The notes beneath the pieces were generated by a model. That model ran no database searches, was not told the origin of the DNA, and saw nothing but the letters and a program-made list of their open reading frames with translations. The translations under genes and the position numbers were made by a program. 64,000 nt of DNA, from assembly GCF_020379485.1 (NCBI RefSeq), contig NC_063450.1, forward strand, positions 50,310,681-50,374,680, read 5' to 3'. Origin of the DNA: Brassica napus (taxonomy: Eukaryota; Streptophyta; Magnoliopsida; Brassicales; Brassicaceae). Of this stretch, positions 1 to 10,705 are shown piece after piece. How positions within the stretch are numbered: the stretch's first letter is position 1; each line of letters opens with the position of its first letter.

Positions 1-641
1 AATCTGTTTATTCAGAAAATATATAACAAATAAGATTCATATTCAATTTAAAAAATAAAAATATATTATAACGCGTCGAAAACATAATACATATTATATG
101 TAAACTTTAAAACTATTTGTACCTGCAAATTCGTGGACAACCACATTACTCTATAAATAGAGTAATGTTTTATTTTGATTCACTACTTCATTTTTTACTC
201 TATTTTTTGGAGTACATATAGAGTGAAGTTGGAGATGACCTTAATAACATATATTCTTTCACACACAAAAAAACATAATAACAAAAAAAAATACTACACA
301 ACAAAAATAAATAAAACTCCTCACAAACAACGTGGGGATAACCACTTATTGAAATAAAATATTTAATGACATAACATAAAACCACTAATAAAAATAAATA
401 TTGATTACATACCATAAATGATTCTCACCTAACACATCTAAACAACTAGCCTAAAAAAGAATTAAAATCTCTAACTGGTTTTCATATATGACCATGTACA
501 TATAAGGTATCCATGACAAGTATTGACAAGTGTAATAGAGGACTTTCTTATGCAGAATTAAAAATAGTCAACATAAAATATGTGATTTATATTTTCCTTT
601 TTAAATTTGAAATTTTAGCCTTTTTGTATGCATACTAACAC
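1..641. other. Intergenic, AT-rich, partial MITE
   Basis: No gene is seen. A perfect small palindrome (CATTACTCTATAAATAGAGTAATG, as two halves around 143-166), followed by TTGGAGATGACC near 225-236, resembles the end of the short CTCTAT/GGAGATG-type MITEs that recur at 50.3 and 50.8 kb. The rest is simple AT-rich sequence with short open frames only. Confidence 0.4.
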
Positions 642-650
642 TATAAATAG
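642..650 (+). promoter_or_regulatory. TATA box of the C2H2-like gene
   Basis: CTATAAATAG starts about 50 bases upstream of the ATG at 692. This spacing would put transcription start near 672 and give a very short leader. It is the best TATA match upstream of this gene. Confidence 0.6.
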
Positions 651-691
651 ATAGATATGCAAAGGGTCTAAAACACAAACTCATTCTCAAG

Positions 692-1636
692 ATGCCTTCA
701 CTACCAAATGAGTTCATCCCTTATACTGATAATACCATGAACCAAAATGATTTTGTTCCCATCCAGATTAACCGAAATGAGACCCGAACGGTTCGATCAA
801 CGTTCGTTACTTCTGGAAACACAAACCATGCCAATTTGTTTTCTCCATCTCCACCTTTTACTTCTTCTTACCATGCTTCACAAGTCTATTCATCTACCAT
901 AACATTTAACAGTTCACGCATGGCTTATCAGCGGAGAAATAACATGATTTCTGCTGTGAGAATGCCTCAAATCTCAGGATTTGTTAACCCTCAATTTTCT
1001 CCAGTTTTGGCCACTCCAACCATCCCAAACATGTATCATCATGCTACTGTCCCGACCAATAATATGGTCAGTAGCCAAAATGGTCATGGCCGTGGCAACC
1101 GTGTCATAACTTCTGGTCAAACCATTAGGAATCACTCTCCAAATGTTTTTGGTAACGCCACTCCAACTATCTCAAACCTGAATGATGATGTTATGGTTCC
1201 GACCAATAATATGGTCACTAGCCAAAATGGTCATGAACGTGTCATAACTTCTGATCCAACCATTAACCCTCCAAATGTTTTTAATAACCAACGGGAAACC
1301 TTTTACCCTGAACCTATCGATTACACCAAAGTCGACACAAGTGACGAAGGTGGTGAAAACAAGTATCAAACCCATGGCATACCAAATGAAAATTACGGTT
1401 CATATATGTGTCCCAAGTGTCACAGTCGGTTTGATATTTCACCAATAATATCAGCTGCACGCATGGGGTTAGTTCATTCTAGCAATGAGACTAAAGAGGA
1501 AAACGAGAAAGGACCTTGTGAAAGAACTAAAAAAAGGTATCGTGAACAAAGTCATCCAGAAGTCAATGGTAAAGCTCGGAAGATCGAATCGGAGGACAAA
1601 GTTCCAGAAGAGAGCTGTGGCTCTAAAACTAATTAA
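692..1636 (+). CDS. Degenerate C2H2-like zinc finger protein, intronless
   Basis: Single open frame of 314 residues from the first ATG after a good TATA box. The N-terminal 230 residues are low complexity and rich in Asn, Thr, Ser and Pro. They hold an imperfect internal duplication (around residues 110-160 and 163-205) sharing VPTNNMV, SQNGH, VITS and PNVF motifs. Near the C-terminus CPKC (Cys240, Cys243) is followed by an F-D-x-S...A-A-R-M pattern. Plant C2H2 fingers have A-A-H-M here, so Arg257 seems to replace the first zinc-binding His (codon CGC, one change from CAC). The tail is basic and acidic (KKRYR, then many Glu and Lys) and may be nuclear. Position two genes left of PIRL8 fits the Arabidopsis C2H2-like gene AT4G26030 (from memory). 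Whether it still binds zinc or DNA is doubtful. Stop TAA at 1634-1636. Confidence 0.7.
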   Translation: MPSLPNEFIPYTDNTMNQNDFVPIQINRNETRTVRSTFVTSGNTNHANLFSPSPPFTSSYHASQVYSSTITFNSSRMAYQRRNNMISAVRMPQISGFVNPQFSPVLATPTIPNMYHHATVPTNNMVSSQNGHGRGNRVITSGQTIRNHSPNVFGNATPTISNLNDDVMVPTNNMVTSQNGHERVITSDPTINPPNVFNNQRETFYPEPIDYTKVDTSDEGGENKYQTHGIPNENYGSYMCPKCHSRFDISPIISAARMGLVHSSNETKEENEKGPCERTKKRYREQSHPEVNGKARKIESEDKVPEESCGSKTN

Positions 1637-1654
1637 TCAAATATCATATAAGTT

Positions 1655-1706
1655 AAGAAATATGTATTTCAAAAAAAAAAAAAAAAAAAAAAGAAATATG
1701 TATTTC
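1655..1706. repeat. Poly(A) tract between 16-bp direct repeats
   Basis: The 16-mer AAGAAATATGTATTTC occurs at 1655-1670 and again at 1691-1706, separated by an uninterrupted A20 tract. This is the expected footprint of a target-primed retroposition event in which almost nothing but the poly(A) tail was inserted and the target site was duplicated. It lies just after the stop codon of the preceding gene, probably in its 3' UTR. Confidence 0.6.
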
Positions 1707-2103
1707 CAATTAAGCTTTTAATATTAATGTCTATATATTTGTATCAACTTATGATATATGTAAAATAAATAAAGCTGAATTTCTTTTTTCTTGTTTTCTT
1801 TTCATTTTCATCACATTGTTGATGATTTAAAGGTTACAACATTTCCTTTTGATGTAAAAAAAAGAGGGTTAGAACATTTTAGTCTCGTTTGAGATAAAAC
1901 AGAACTATTGTGTAAAAGATGTTTGATTTCAGTCGATTGCACAAAGAATCCGATAGAAATAACTGGATTTAACCAATCATAGAAGACCGCATAAATTTTT
2001 GGTATATGTATAGTTTGAGGCACATACCTCACTGAGAATGACATTATGCAAGAGTATAAGAAATTTCGATGATTTTATTCAAATCAGACACCGTCGGACT
2101 ATA
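1707..2103. other. Intergenic with left arm of an inverted repeat
   Basis: No gene. The sequence AAATTTTTGGTATATGTATA at about 1994-2013 recurs in inverted orientation at about 2893-2912, on the other side of the TRIM. The block GATGATTTTATTCAAAT also occurs on both sides (about 2069-2085 and 2924-2940). The TRIM therefore sits inside an older repeated or foldback sequence. Confidence 0.5.
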
Positions 2104-2447
2104 TATAACGCCCGACCATCAACGGCTAATGGACCACCCACGCCCGTTAACTCGGTTGTGGACCTCATCCCGTTCCAACGGGGGGGGGGGGGGTGCGTTA
2201 GATTTTCAAAAATCGGAAATCATTTTTTACTGACCTTGCAATCACCACATGACTTTTCCCCGTACTTTGGCCATCGCGAATTACTTGTCTATAGGTCAAC
2301 CATCTTTTCACTACTCTAGTCCAAGCATGCTTAACTCTGAAGTTTTAAACGGATGTGTGATGGAAAAGGAAAGTCAACTTTGGTGACATATGTAGCCAAA
2401 TCAATTCTTTTATCTCTTTTCCATATATCACAACTTGGATTGTTACA
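2104..2447 (-). repeat. TRIM left LTR (3' LTR)
   Basis: About 344 bp, aligning over its full length with the LTR at 2517-2867 but clearly diverged, with many substitutions and small indels, so the insertion is old. It contains a G14 homopolymer at 2180-2193 that the other LTR lacks. Confidence 0.8.
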
Positions 2448-2516
2448 ATTCACACAACATTTCTCAAGACGCCTCTCAGATCAGAACCGAGATGGCTAAC
2501 CAGTTCTGATACCACT

Positions 2517-2867
2517 TATAACGCCCTGACCGCCCACGGCTAATGGGCCACTCACGCCCGCTCTCTTGGCTCGTGGCTCGTGGCTCCATCTGACGGGTGG
2601 TACGTTAATTTTTCTAAGGCCCGAAAGTCATGTTTACTGGCCCTGCAATCACCACATGACCTTTCCCTGTACTTTGATCTCACTCGCACGGTATCGCGAA
2701 TCACTTTCTGATATGTCACCCATCCTTTCACTATTCCAACCTAATCACGCTTAACTCTGAAGTTCTAAACGAATGTGTGACGGGAAAAGTAAGTCAAATT
2801 TGGTGACATAGATAGGTAAATCAATCTTCTTATGTTTTTTCCATGTATCACAACTCGGGATGTTACA
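2517..2867 (-). repeat. TRIM right LTR (5' LTR)
   Basis: About 351 bp. On the minus strand it starts TGTAACATCCCGAG and ends GGGCGTTATA next to the primer-binding site. A small internal duplication of the type GGCTCGTGGCTCGTGGCTC occurs near 2568-2587. Confidence 0.8.
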
Positions 2868-4367
2868 CTATAGTTCCGGAAAAACCGTCAAAACTATACA
2901 TATACCAAAAATTTCATCTAAATGATGATTTTATTCAAATTAGAATTCTAAACTTAGCGTTGAAAAACCGAGCGGCTGCGGTCCGGTGGCCGGGGGCACA
3001 GAAGCCTAAGCTCTGTAATTGGTCCGTTGGTCGCCTTGGATTCACCCCTAGAAAGTACATACATGATCTATTGGGTGAGTTACAGAGTTGGCTTCTGAAT
3101 ACCCAATGAGTCACTTCAGTGGTTCCGGGCCTGGAATATTTATTACCACAAAAACATGAGTTGATGAGCTAATAAAATTGTTTCCAGACTCAAAAACCGT
3201 CCGCACTAATCACACACTAAATCACCCATATCACACTAATGACATCAAAACCATAAAACCCGTTAAAACCATAACAAGTCAAAACTAAATAAAATTATTA
3301 AACCAACATAAAGAGATTTCTGGCAAATATGTTTTGAGCGTGCACAAAAAAATAACCAACCACTAAACTAGAAGTCTCATAACAAAATAACAGATTTTAT
3401 AAAATACCAAAAATTTATCAAAATGTCTTGTAACCCTACTATTAAAAGTATAGAAATTGCTTAAACTACATTAAGTTGGTTTTCATTTTCTAAAAACACA
3501 TTCAATCAAAAATAATCTAGTATTTGGGTTTAGGATTTAGTGATTATTATTTAAGGGGTAATATTGGATCTATAAACTCTTATAAATATTTAATAAATTA
3601 TTTTTAAACATTTATGTATGAATTTAAAGAGTTAATATAATTTTTATCACAAATTTTAAAAATATATATGAAAATGGTTGTCCGTAAATTTTGAAAATAA
3701 TACTATTTTTTTTGGTAAAATTGAAATTCCGCCTTTAAATATGTACAAAATTTTGCTTTAGAAAAACGTTTCTCTATTTCAAAAACTAAACAAATCAGTT
3801 ATATACTTTCTGTAAAAGACTGACTATATATTTTTTAATTGATCAAATTTATTTGATATATAAATCTTATATTGACCGAATACATTAAAGAATATTTTTG
3901 CTCAAGTGTTTCACTAAAGTATGTTGTAGTTATAATAGTTTGGACACTTGGTGGCAGCGTGGCGCAATAGTTTTTTGTTTGGTCTTTTTTTTTGGAACTT
4001 GTCTTCTCAGACTCCTCGATCAGGTTGAGAGTCTTGAGACTCGGCCATATTTTTGTGGATACTCGGAACTCTTCACAATAATCTATTATCATATCATTAT
4101 GCAGTTGCTATGTTAGAAGTCCACGCAATATTCTCTATTTTTTCTTGTCAACAATGCTATACTAACTAAAAGAAAACTGATTCGGAAATCCAAACCAGTG
4201 AACAGTATTTTTATTTCATATCACACAAATCAAATGTGAACAGCTAAGTAAGACTAATGAAAACATAATACTACATAGGAACATACATATCTCGTTTTAT
4301 TTTAATCATGTGTTTCTAGTAGTTTGGATAAATTTTATACCAATATTGAAACTAGAATATATAACTA
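2868..4367. other. Intergenic, no supported gene
   Basis: Contains the right arm of the inverted repeat around the TRIM (about 2893-2912). A GC-richer block at 2960-3110 has an open frame but no recognisable motif. The rest is simple AT-rich sequence. Confidence 0.4.
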
Positions 4368-5176
4368 AGAGCATCTCCAAAAGAAACTCTATAACTTCAA
4401 ATATAGAGTTTTTTGCTCTCCAAAAAGAAACTTCAAAACTTCAAATTTAGAGTTTTAAAAAGTGAAACTTCATAAAATTCTAAATTTGAAGTTTCATCTT
4501 TTTATTTGCATCTTAGTCCTTATAATTAATTATACATCACATTTATGATTCGTAAGTATTTTCTCATCCATAATTTTAATCTTTAAAACTTTTGTATACT
4601 TTAAATATTTCAAATTTATTTCTATAAATTAAAATTTTACATATAGAAGTTTTTTTAAAAATCAAAATAAGATTTATAATATTTTAAAAGTAGAATTAGA
4701 CAACAAGAATATTACAAAAGAAACTTAATAATTTTTTTAAGAAGATATATACATGAATACATAATTATTACACAAATTTAGATATTACATCAACACTAAT
4801 AGTCTAGTAAATTTTCTTCAGAACTTTTAAAATATTTTCCAAACAAATTTTGTATAACCGAAAATGGAGCATTTTAAAATAATTTTATGTAATAATGTGG
4901 TATTTTTCTTGTAGTTTAATATTTAATTATGTATTTCTATTTATAATTTTATATTTTAGTGTAATATTTTATTAATTAATATTACTATAATATTTTATAT
5001 ATGTGCTAGTTATCTACAAAAGTTTTATGAATTTATATTAATTATGACAAATATAAAGAGCATAGTGTAAATTATAAATAATTTTGAAGTTAAATTTGAA
5101 GTTTTGATTTTGGAGACCTTGAAACTTCAAATATAAAGTTTGCAAAACTCTATAATAGAGAGTTTGGAGACGTTCT
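4368..5176. mobile_element. Non-autonomous TIR element (MITE-like)
   Basis: The left end reads AGAGCATCTCCAAAAGAAAC. The right end in reverse complement reads AGAACGTCTCCAAACTCTC. The subterminal CTCTATA/TATAGAG blocks are also inverted. The short sequence CTAA flanks both ends (about 4365-4368 and 5175-5178) and may be the target duplication. The interior is very AT-rich and non-coding. The GAGCATCTCCAA terminus is common among crucifer MITEs. Confidence 0.5.
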
Positions 5177-5732
5177 AACAAAATTAGGCATTCGATAGTT
5201 TTTTTTACTCCCTCCATTACCTTTCTATCTCTAAAGACTTTTATGTCTATTTGTTCTTGCCTTCTCCGCCACAAATCTTCGTTTCCGTCGGTGGGTTTCC
5301 ACAGCCACGAGGTCGGTTGGTCTTGATCTATTGTTGTTTAATTATTCTTCTCTGTTCTTTTTATAGTTCTTCTTTGTTCAGCTATGTGTTTTTTTTTTCA
5401 TTTTCCATATCTAGATTCAGATCAAAATCGAGTGGTTGGTTCTTACGGTTATGGCGCTCCTGCTCCGGTACTCGTTACGGTTACTGATTCTTGTGCATGT
5501 GTGTTTTAGACTTTTGGATCTATGTCGTCGATTTCTTCTTTGCATGCGCCTGTCTCAGTTCTATTCCTCTGTAGTTTTAGTGCTTATCTTTGTTGCTCTG
5601 TTGGTGAAGATGATTGGTTAGAATAGGAGGGCTTATCCTTGGTATCTATTGCAACGATTCGATTTCGGCTAGGATCGTGTTTTCTGGTCTTATGCAGAGA
5701 AATTCCGGAAACACTGCTTTTTTTCTGAAGGA

Positions 5733-6488
5733 CTAGGAGCTTATGCTATTTAACATCAGATCGTCGGAAAGTATTAGGTAAACCAGTCTCTTCACTGCGC
5801 CTTCTTTGGTTGTGTCAGTGCGATCCTGCTTGTGGCTCCGATGTGGAGCAATATAATGAGTGATGGCTTGATCCTCTTGAATAAATGTTTGAACCGAGCT
5901 TGGTCGGATTCTAGTAAGATAGGAAAAACTCGTCGGTGGGTTAGTTCGAAGGCATTTTCTATTGATCAGAAATGTTTGTCGGTTACAAATGAGGAAATAA
6001 GCGGAGTAAATACGGCGGTGCTCGCAGAGCTGGCCGGGAAAGTACAAGTCGACAGAATACAAGATAAGTAAAATGCTAATTCTAGCCGCCAAGTATGAGT
6101 GTTGATATTCGGATGGGTCCGAGTTACCGGCGAAGGGTGGAAAACAAAGTTTTTCCATTGGGCGGAGACTGATGGGGGTTCTGAGTGTTTCAGCGAGAAC
6201 GCGATCGATTTGCGGGGTAGAGCTCATGATGTGGTGGATCTTAGAATGGATGTCTTGGAGTGAGAGCTTGAGCTCGGCGATTTCCCGGACGATAGTTAGA
6301 GCCGGGCCATTAGGGTTTTGCCCGGTGGTGGCTGTACGGTCTGTGTTAAATAGCTGTCTTTGAATGGTCGGAGGGTTGCTCGTGTTCGGTTGTCGCCTTT
6401 TCTGCTTCTTCCTATTAGTGGAGACAAGCCATGACGAACTCTGACATGGTTGGTGCTGCGGCAACAAGGGTGGGTTCCGACTCTTCAC
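5733..6488 (-). pseudogene. Gypsy-type retroelement gag remnant
   Basis: A minus-strand frame of about 250 codons contains the gag-like stretch LCFPPFAGNSDPSEYQHSYL. It resembles the plant Ty3/gypsy gag pattern of a hydrophobic run, then P-x-Y/F-x-G-x-x-D-P. After it the frame loses similarity, suggesting frameshifts. The frame lies immediately downstream (on the minus strand) of a primer-binding-site-like sequence and an LTR, which supports the assignment. Nothing resembling protease, reverse transcriptase or integrase is present. Confidence 0.5.
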
Positions 6489-6542
6489 TGGAGGTCAATT
6501 CTCGAGATTCATGTTGATATGTGTCGATGCTTCTTCGTTTTG

Positions 6543-6561
6543 CCCCATGGTGGGTGCCAAA
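6543..6561 (-). promoter_or_regulatory. Primer-binding site of gypsy remnant
   Basis: On the minus strand TTGGCACCCACCATGGGGC directly follows the LTR end at 6562. Its form is that of crucifer gypsy-element primer-binding sites (TTGGCGCC...GGGGC). Confidence 0.5.
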
Positions 6562-6918
6562 TGTTTAATCCATAGCTGTGTGTATTGGAATCAGACATTA
6601 TATTTTTATGTAGGTTTAGGAAAAGTTTTCATAATGAGAACCAAATGGAAAAGAAAAACATAAAATTTTTTTTATAGATTATAGATTTCATTACAAAGAT
6701 ATATTTTTCTTAGAAGTGTAAAGTGAATCTAAGAATCTATAAAATCTTTCTCGATAAAATGTGTTCTAGATCTAAGAAGAAAGAATCATCCCATCTTAAG
6801 GAGGAGTGCCTCCTCTTTTATACAAGAAATCTAGGGTTTTCTAATGATCTCTTCTTGTAAATGAGCCTAGTTCATTGTCTAATGGACCTTGTTGAGGGAT
6901 TAAGATCCATCTCCAACA
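6562..6918 (-). repeat. Gypsy-type LTR
   Basis: About 357 bp with TGTT...AACA ends (TGTTTAATCC at 6562, CTCCAACA ending at 6918). It abuts the primer-binding site on one side and the presumed LINE sequence on the other. No partner LTR was found to the left, so the element is truncated. Confidence 0.55.
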
Positions 6919-7203
6919 ACAAAGTTCGATCTTGAGAATTGTTCTTCTTCTTCTTAAGAGTGTTATGTTGTTTGGTTTTATTTGATAAATGTAAAACCAT
7001 AGCTAGTGTTTTGTCTTGGTCGTTGTCTATGGGGACTTGTTGTCCGTCGGCTTTCGATTCCAGTGAATGGTTTTTCTTCTGCTGGCTTAGAACTCCGAGA
7101 GTTTTGATAACTCACTGGCTTTAGTTTAAATTTTCTGTAATCCTCGTTTTAATGATAATCTAATCTTCTAGCGTTAAAAAAAAAGATAGTTATTAAAATA
7201 GAT

Positions 7204-7337
7204 TGTAAAGTGTGTGTCGTATTGATGAAAGTACATGAGTATATATACAAGAGATTAAGTCCTTATCACGAGAGGACTATGTATTTAGATAAGTACAACA
7301 TATTATTATCTATAATTCACATCATTATCTCTATACA
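7204..7337 (-). repeat. Short copia LTR (3' LTR of a truncated element)
   Basis: A 134-bp block with TG...CA ends (TGTAAAGTG at 7204 and CTCTATACA ending at 7337). It directly follows a polypurine-like tract (CTTGCGGGGGTG on the minus strand) and the end of an RNase H frame, the normal position for a 3' LTR. The stop codon of the upstream frame falls inside the LTR, as in many plant copia elements. Confidence 0.55.
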
Positions 7338-7681
7338 CCCCCGCAAGTTGGAGGTGAAAGATTTTGAATCTCCAGCTTGGACAGCAGATAAGAAAATGTA
7401 GTTGTTGGTAGGGCCTTGGTGAGAATTTCTGCAGGCTGCTCAGTGGTTCTGATATGTTCTGTAGTAATCAGCTTGTCCTCGACAGCATCGCGAACAAAAT
7501 TGCAGTCCGACTCAATATGTTTCGTTCGTTCATGGAAAACTGGGTTAGCCGCAATGTAAATGGCCGCTTTGCTGTCACAAAAGAGTTGCATTGGGTGATC
7601 ATGAGGTATGTCAAACGCACGCAGCAGTTGCTTGATCCACTTGAGCTCTTTTAAAGATGCTGCCATGGACCGATACTCAGG
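7331..7681 (-). pseudogene. Copia RNase H C-terminal fragment
   Basis: The frame begins PEYRSMA, the copia RNase H signature usually AEYRSMA. It continues through KELKWIKQLL, FCDSKAAIYIAANPVFHERT and KHIESDCNFVRD, ending PPTCGGV plus stop. Copia similarity starts abruptly at about 7681; upstream sequence is unrelated. The whole gag, protease, integrase and reverse transcriptase part is lost. Confidence 0.85.
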
Positions 7682-9875
7682 AAGCATAATTACTATATGT
7701 GAATATATGTGAATGCGTAAACCATAATTACTAAACAAAAACCAAATTTCGTAACAAAAAATACAACTTTTATAAATAGTATGTATTAATGTATACACAG
7801 TAAAATGAAATATCTTTATGCGTAATTTATATTGTATTAAATTTGAAATAATTTCTTTAAGCTAACATCGTTGTCAATTGGTTAATCATATACGTAGATG
7901 ATCTACAAATAATATATATGTATTAAATTTAATTAATTGGAGGAGAAGCAATGGCTAAAAAATATCGTGAGTAGGTATGTCTTGCAAGCAAAATATTCTT
8001 GAAAAGTTGCAAGTAGCAAATAAACAACGGGTAATCAATTAATTAACTACTACTTGACTAAGAAAGCAGATTAACAGCTTAGCTCTAAGCCTAGAATATG
8101 CATTTTTAATATATATAAGCTATCTCTCCTATCAAATACTAAAATCTATTTTTAAAACTTACGGTCACCTTCCGTAGCGGTTGAAGAAAAATATGTCCAC
8201 GTATAAATCTTCTCGAGGAGGAACTCATTGCATCCAATATTTTGATCATATATTGAGTTTTAGAACAAATGGTGAACTTTAATTATATCAAACAACAAAG
8301 CAAATAATTACAAAGATAACAAAGACTTAATATCCCTTTCACATGTGCTCATATGCCTGGTGGCAGATTCTGTGGGCGCTTGCACCTAAACCCAGCTCAC
8401 TGCCTTTTGTTTTCTACACAAAAACCAGTTTTAATAATACTAAGAATAAACAAACATGAGAATCGAAAGAATATTTTAGTGTTATAATTATATTTTGTGT
8501 CTGTGGTGTAATTAAGAATTCATAGTATGATATGGTTATAGCTTTTGGGTTCTAGTATGTGTCATATGGATTGTTGGTGTTGGATCTCACATACAATATT
8601 CATTCGAAGAAATTTATTAACAGCAACGTTAATGCCCATGATTAGGTCTAAAATTGAGGACGGTCTAAAGAAAGAGGGGGTCAAATGGTCGATGAAGGAT
8701 TATTTCTACCTCTATTCTTCTCCTTAATTATTCTTCTTCTTCTTCTTTTTTTTGGCTTCCACCATTTTCACCGTATTCATCTTCCACTAGTTTGTATATT
8801 TTAATCAAGACATTAGTAAGAACAGAACACTATCTTTCATATTATTTAATGTACAATTTTGTTCCATTTTGTGATATCTCGATAAAAAAATTTAGCCCCT
8901 ATTTTTTTTCGTGCAACCATATTGATAATATATGATCAGATTCGGATTGACTAAAAAGAGCAACTTGTTAAAGGTTATTAATTCAAAGTTCTAATATGTA
9001 TACAATAAGGTTATGAAATTACCATATTTCTCTTTTGAAAATAACCATTGGTCCCAGAATATGAGGTCATACTGTGACTATATGATATAATTTCAAAATT
9101 TGACGCTATTAACAAAGACATAAATAGAAGATAAGAAATGTTGTTTCTTTCCACCAAAAGATAAAAGAAGATTATCAAACCGCCATAGTACTTGAGCCAA
9201 AAAAAACCGCCATAGTACTACGTCTGTTTTCTAATAAATGATCGGATACATACATTTTGGTACAAATGTTCTATAAAAAATATATAATTCCACAAACGGT
9301 CGTCATCTGACTTTTGACTTATAAATCAAGAATTACAATCAAGTTACATGCAAGTCAATCAAATTAATGTAATTCTTTAACTAAATTTTATAAACCAGAC
9401 AGTTTACTAAAATTACCAATAAAATTAATTAAATTTTACCCAACAAAAAATTACCAATTAAAATCACTTTATACGGTGTAAAGAAAATCATTTCCATTCT
9501 TCTCATACGTACACTATAGCTTTTTAACAAACGAAGGTTGGGACTCGCGAGATTCGCGGGTACACAAAATGAAAAATAAAATCAAGTCTACCCTTTTAGA
9601 AAAGTTGACTTATTCAAATTAATTAATGACGTCGCATACAGCTAATACGGGACCGTACCTTCACTTCCCTTCTCGGACATATCCTTTTATGCTTTATTTT
9701 TTAGATTTTAATGTATTTTCGTACATTTATCATTAAATATTAGTGCTTAAATACGTAATAGACAAATTGTCATAACAATATGTATTATAATGTCGTAAAA
9801 ATGAATGATAAAGTCCTAACAAATATTTGTACTAAAAAACCGTTTTTTATATTCCCTAAGAACTTCGCTCTAACA
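7682..9875. other. Intergenic, one GC-richer island
   Basis: No gene can be supported. At 8335-8415 a GC-richer island on the minus strand has an acceptor-like TGTGTAG followed by a 20-odd-codon frame to a stop. It could be a small last exon, but no upstream exon was found. A short plus-strand frame at 8545-8727 has no recognisable motif. Confidence 0.3.
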
Positions 9876-10078
9876 GCATGATTAATCCAGGGTTCTTAGA
9901 GTAAGATTATTAGCGGAATATAAAAACTCGTTTCTTAACTTTTAACTAAAAAAACTAAGAACCGGTTTTTAAATAAGAACTTTAAGAACCGGTTCTTAAC
10001 TTTTTTAGTTAAAAGTTAAGAAACAATTTCTTAACTTTCGCTAAGAACCCCATCTTAAGAACTCCGGGTTAATCATGG
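9876..10078. mobile_element. Foldback MITE, copy 1
   Basis: Ends are CATGATTAATCC and, inverted, GGGTTAATCATG. The interior is a long imperfect palindrome built from GGTTCTTA, TTAACTTTTAACTAAAAAA and their complements, so the whole element can fold into one hairpin. The same family is at 39832-40030 and 57601-57788. This copy lies about 800 bp upstream of PIRL8. Confidence 0.7.
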
Positions 10079-10218
10079 TCTAAAAAACCTCGGATAATGA
10101 TGCTTTAAAATATCATTTTTAACTTTTTTGTTTGTGTCCAGTACTCTTATACATAGTATTATATATACATTATATATCACTATATACGCAGTACCTAATT
10201 TTGTTGGTGGGTTGTTAA

Positions 10219-10241
10219 ATATATATATATATATATATATA
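10219..10241. repeat. (AT)n microsatellite
   Basis: About 11 AT units between unrelated flanks, in the PIRL8 upstream region. Confidence 0.9.
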
Positions 10242-10705
10242 TTATATAGGTTTAAGCTTATCTATTAAAATAATTATCAACTTGAAATTATTTAAAAACT
10301 ACAGCCTTCTAAACAAATTTTGAAATTTTATTGTTTTAATTTAGTAATCTAAAAAGAAATCCAATATAACCAATGATAGAAAAACATCAAAATACACTTT
10401 TTAGCTACCAATTCATAAGAAAAGCTTGTTCATTTTTTTTTCTTTGTAAAAATGCTTGTTCATTTTAAAAAAAAATATACAATATCATATGCAACTGATT
10501 TCAGCTTTTGTAACTAAGTAAAACAAATATAGAAAAAGTTGGCATTAAAATTGTTTGATATGTAAAAAGAAGGTTATAAGAGATACGAACTAACTTAGAT
10601 AATATGATAGAAAAGAATAAATCTAGAGAGAGAATTTCAGATTTCAACGCCATCTGTTGTCATCCGTACATATCTTCCATTTCGATCTTTAACTCTCTCT
10701 GCAAT

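Larger units (their letters stand above)
2104..2867 (-). mobile_element. TRIM (miniature LTR retrotransposon)
   Basis: Two LTR copies of about 350 bp flank a 69-bp interior with no coding capacity. Read on the minus strand, the right LTR begins TGTAACATCCCGAGTTG and both end in GGGCG-TTATA (a mutated TTACA end). The interior starts with TGGTATCAGAAC (2503-2514), a primer-binding site complementary to initiator methionine tRNA. The element is bounded by a perfect 5-bp target duplication, CTATA, at 2099-2103 and 2868-2872. Size, PBS and absence of genes define a terminal-repeat retrotransposon in miniature. It resembles the Katydid-type TRIMs of crucifers as I remember them. Mobilisation would need proteins from an autonomous copia element. 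Confidence 0.85.
5204..7182 (+). mobile_element. LINE-like retroposon, interrupted
   Basis: The block 6919-7182 ends in a T/C-rich 3' region and a short A tail (GCGTTAAAAAAAAAG), as in crucifer LINE 3' ends. GATAGTT follows the tail (7183-7189) and also occurs at about 5196-5202, a candidate target duplication. The left part (5204 to about 5730) has similar T-rich, TCTTCTT-rich UTR-like sequence. Between the two lies the gypsy remnant listed separately, so one older LINE insertion seems to have been split. No reverse transcriptase is visible; what remains looks like UTR sequence. Confidence 0.4.
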
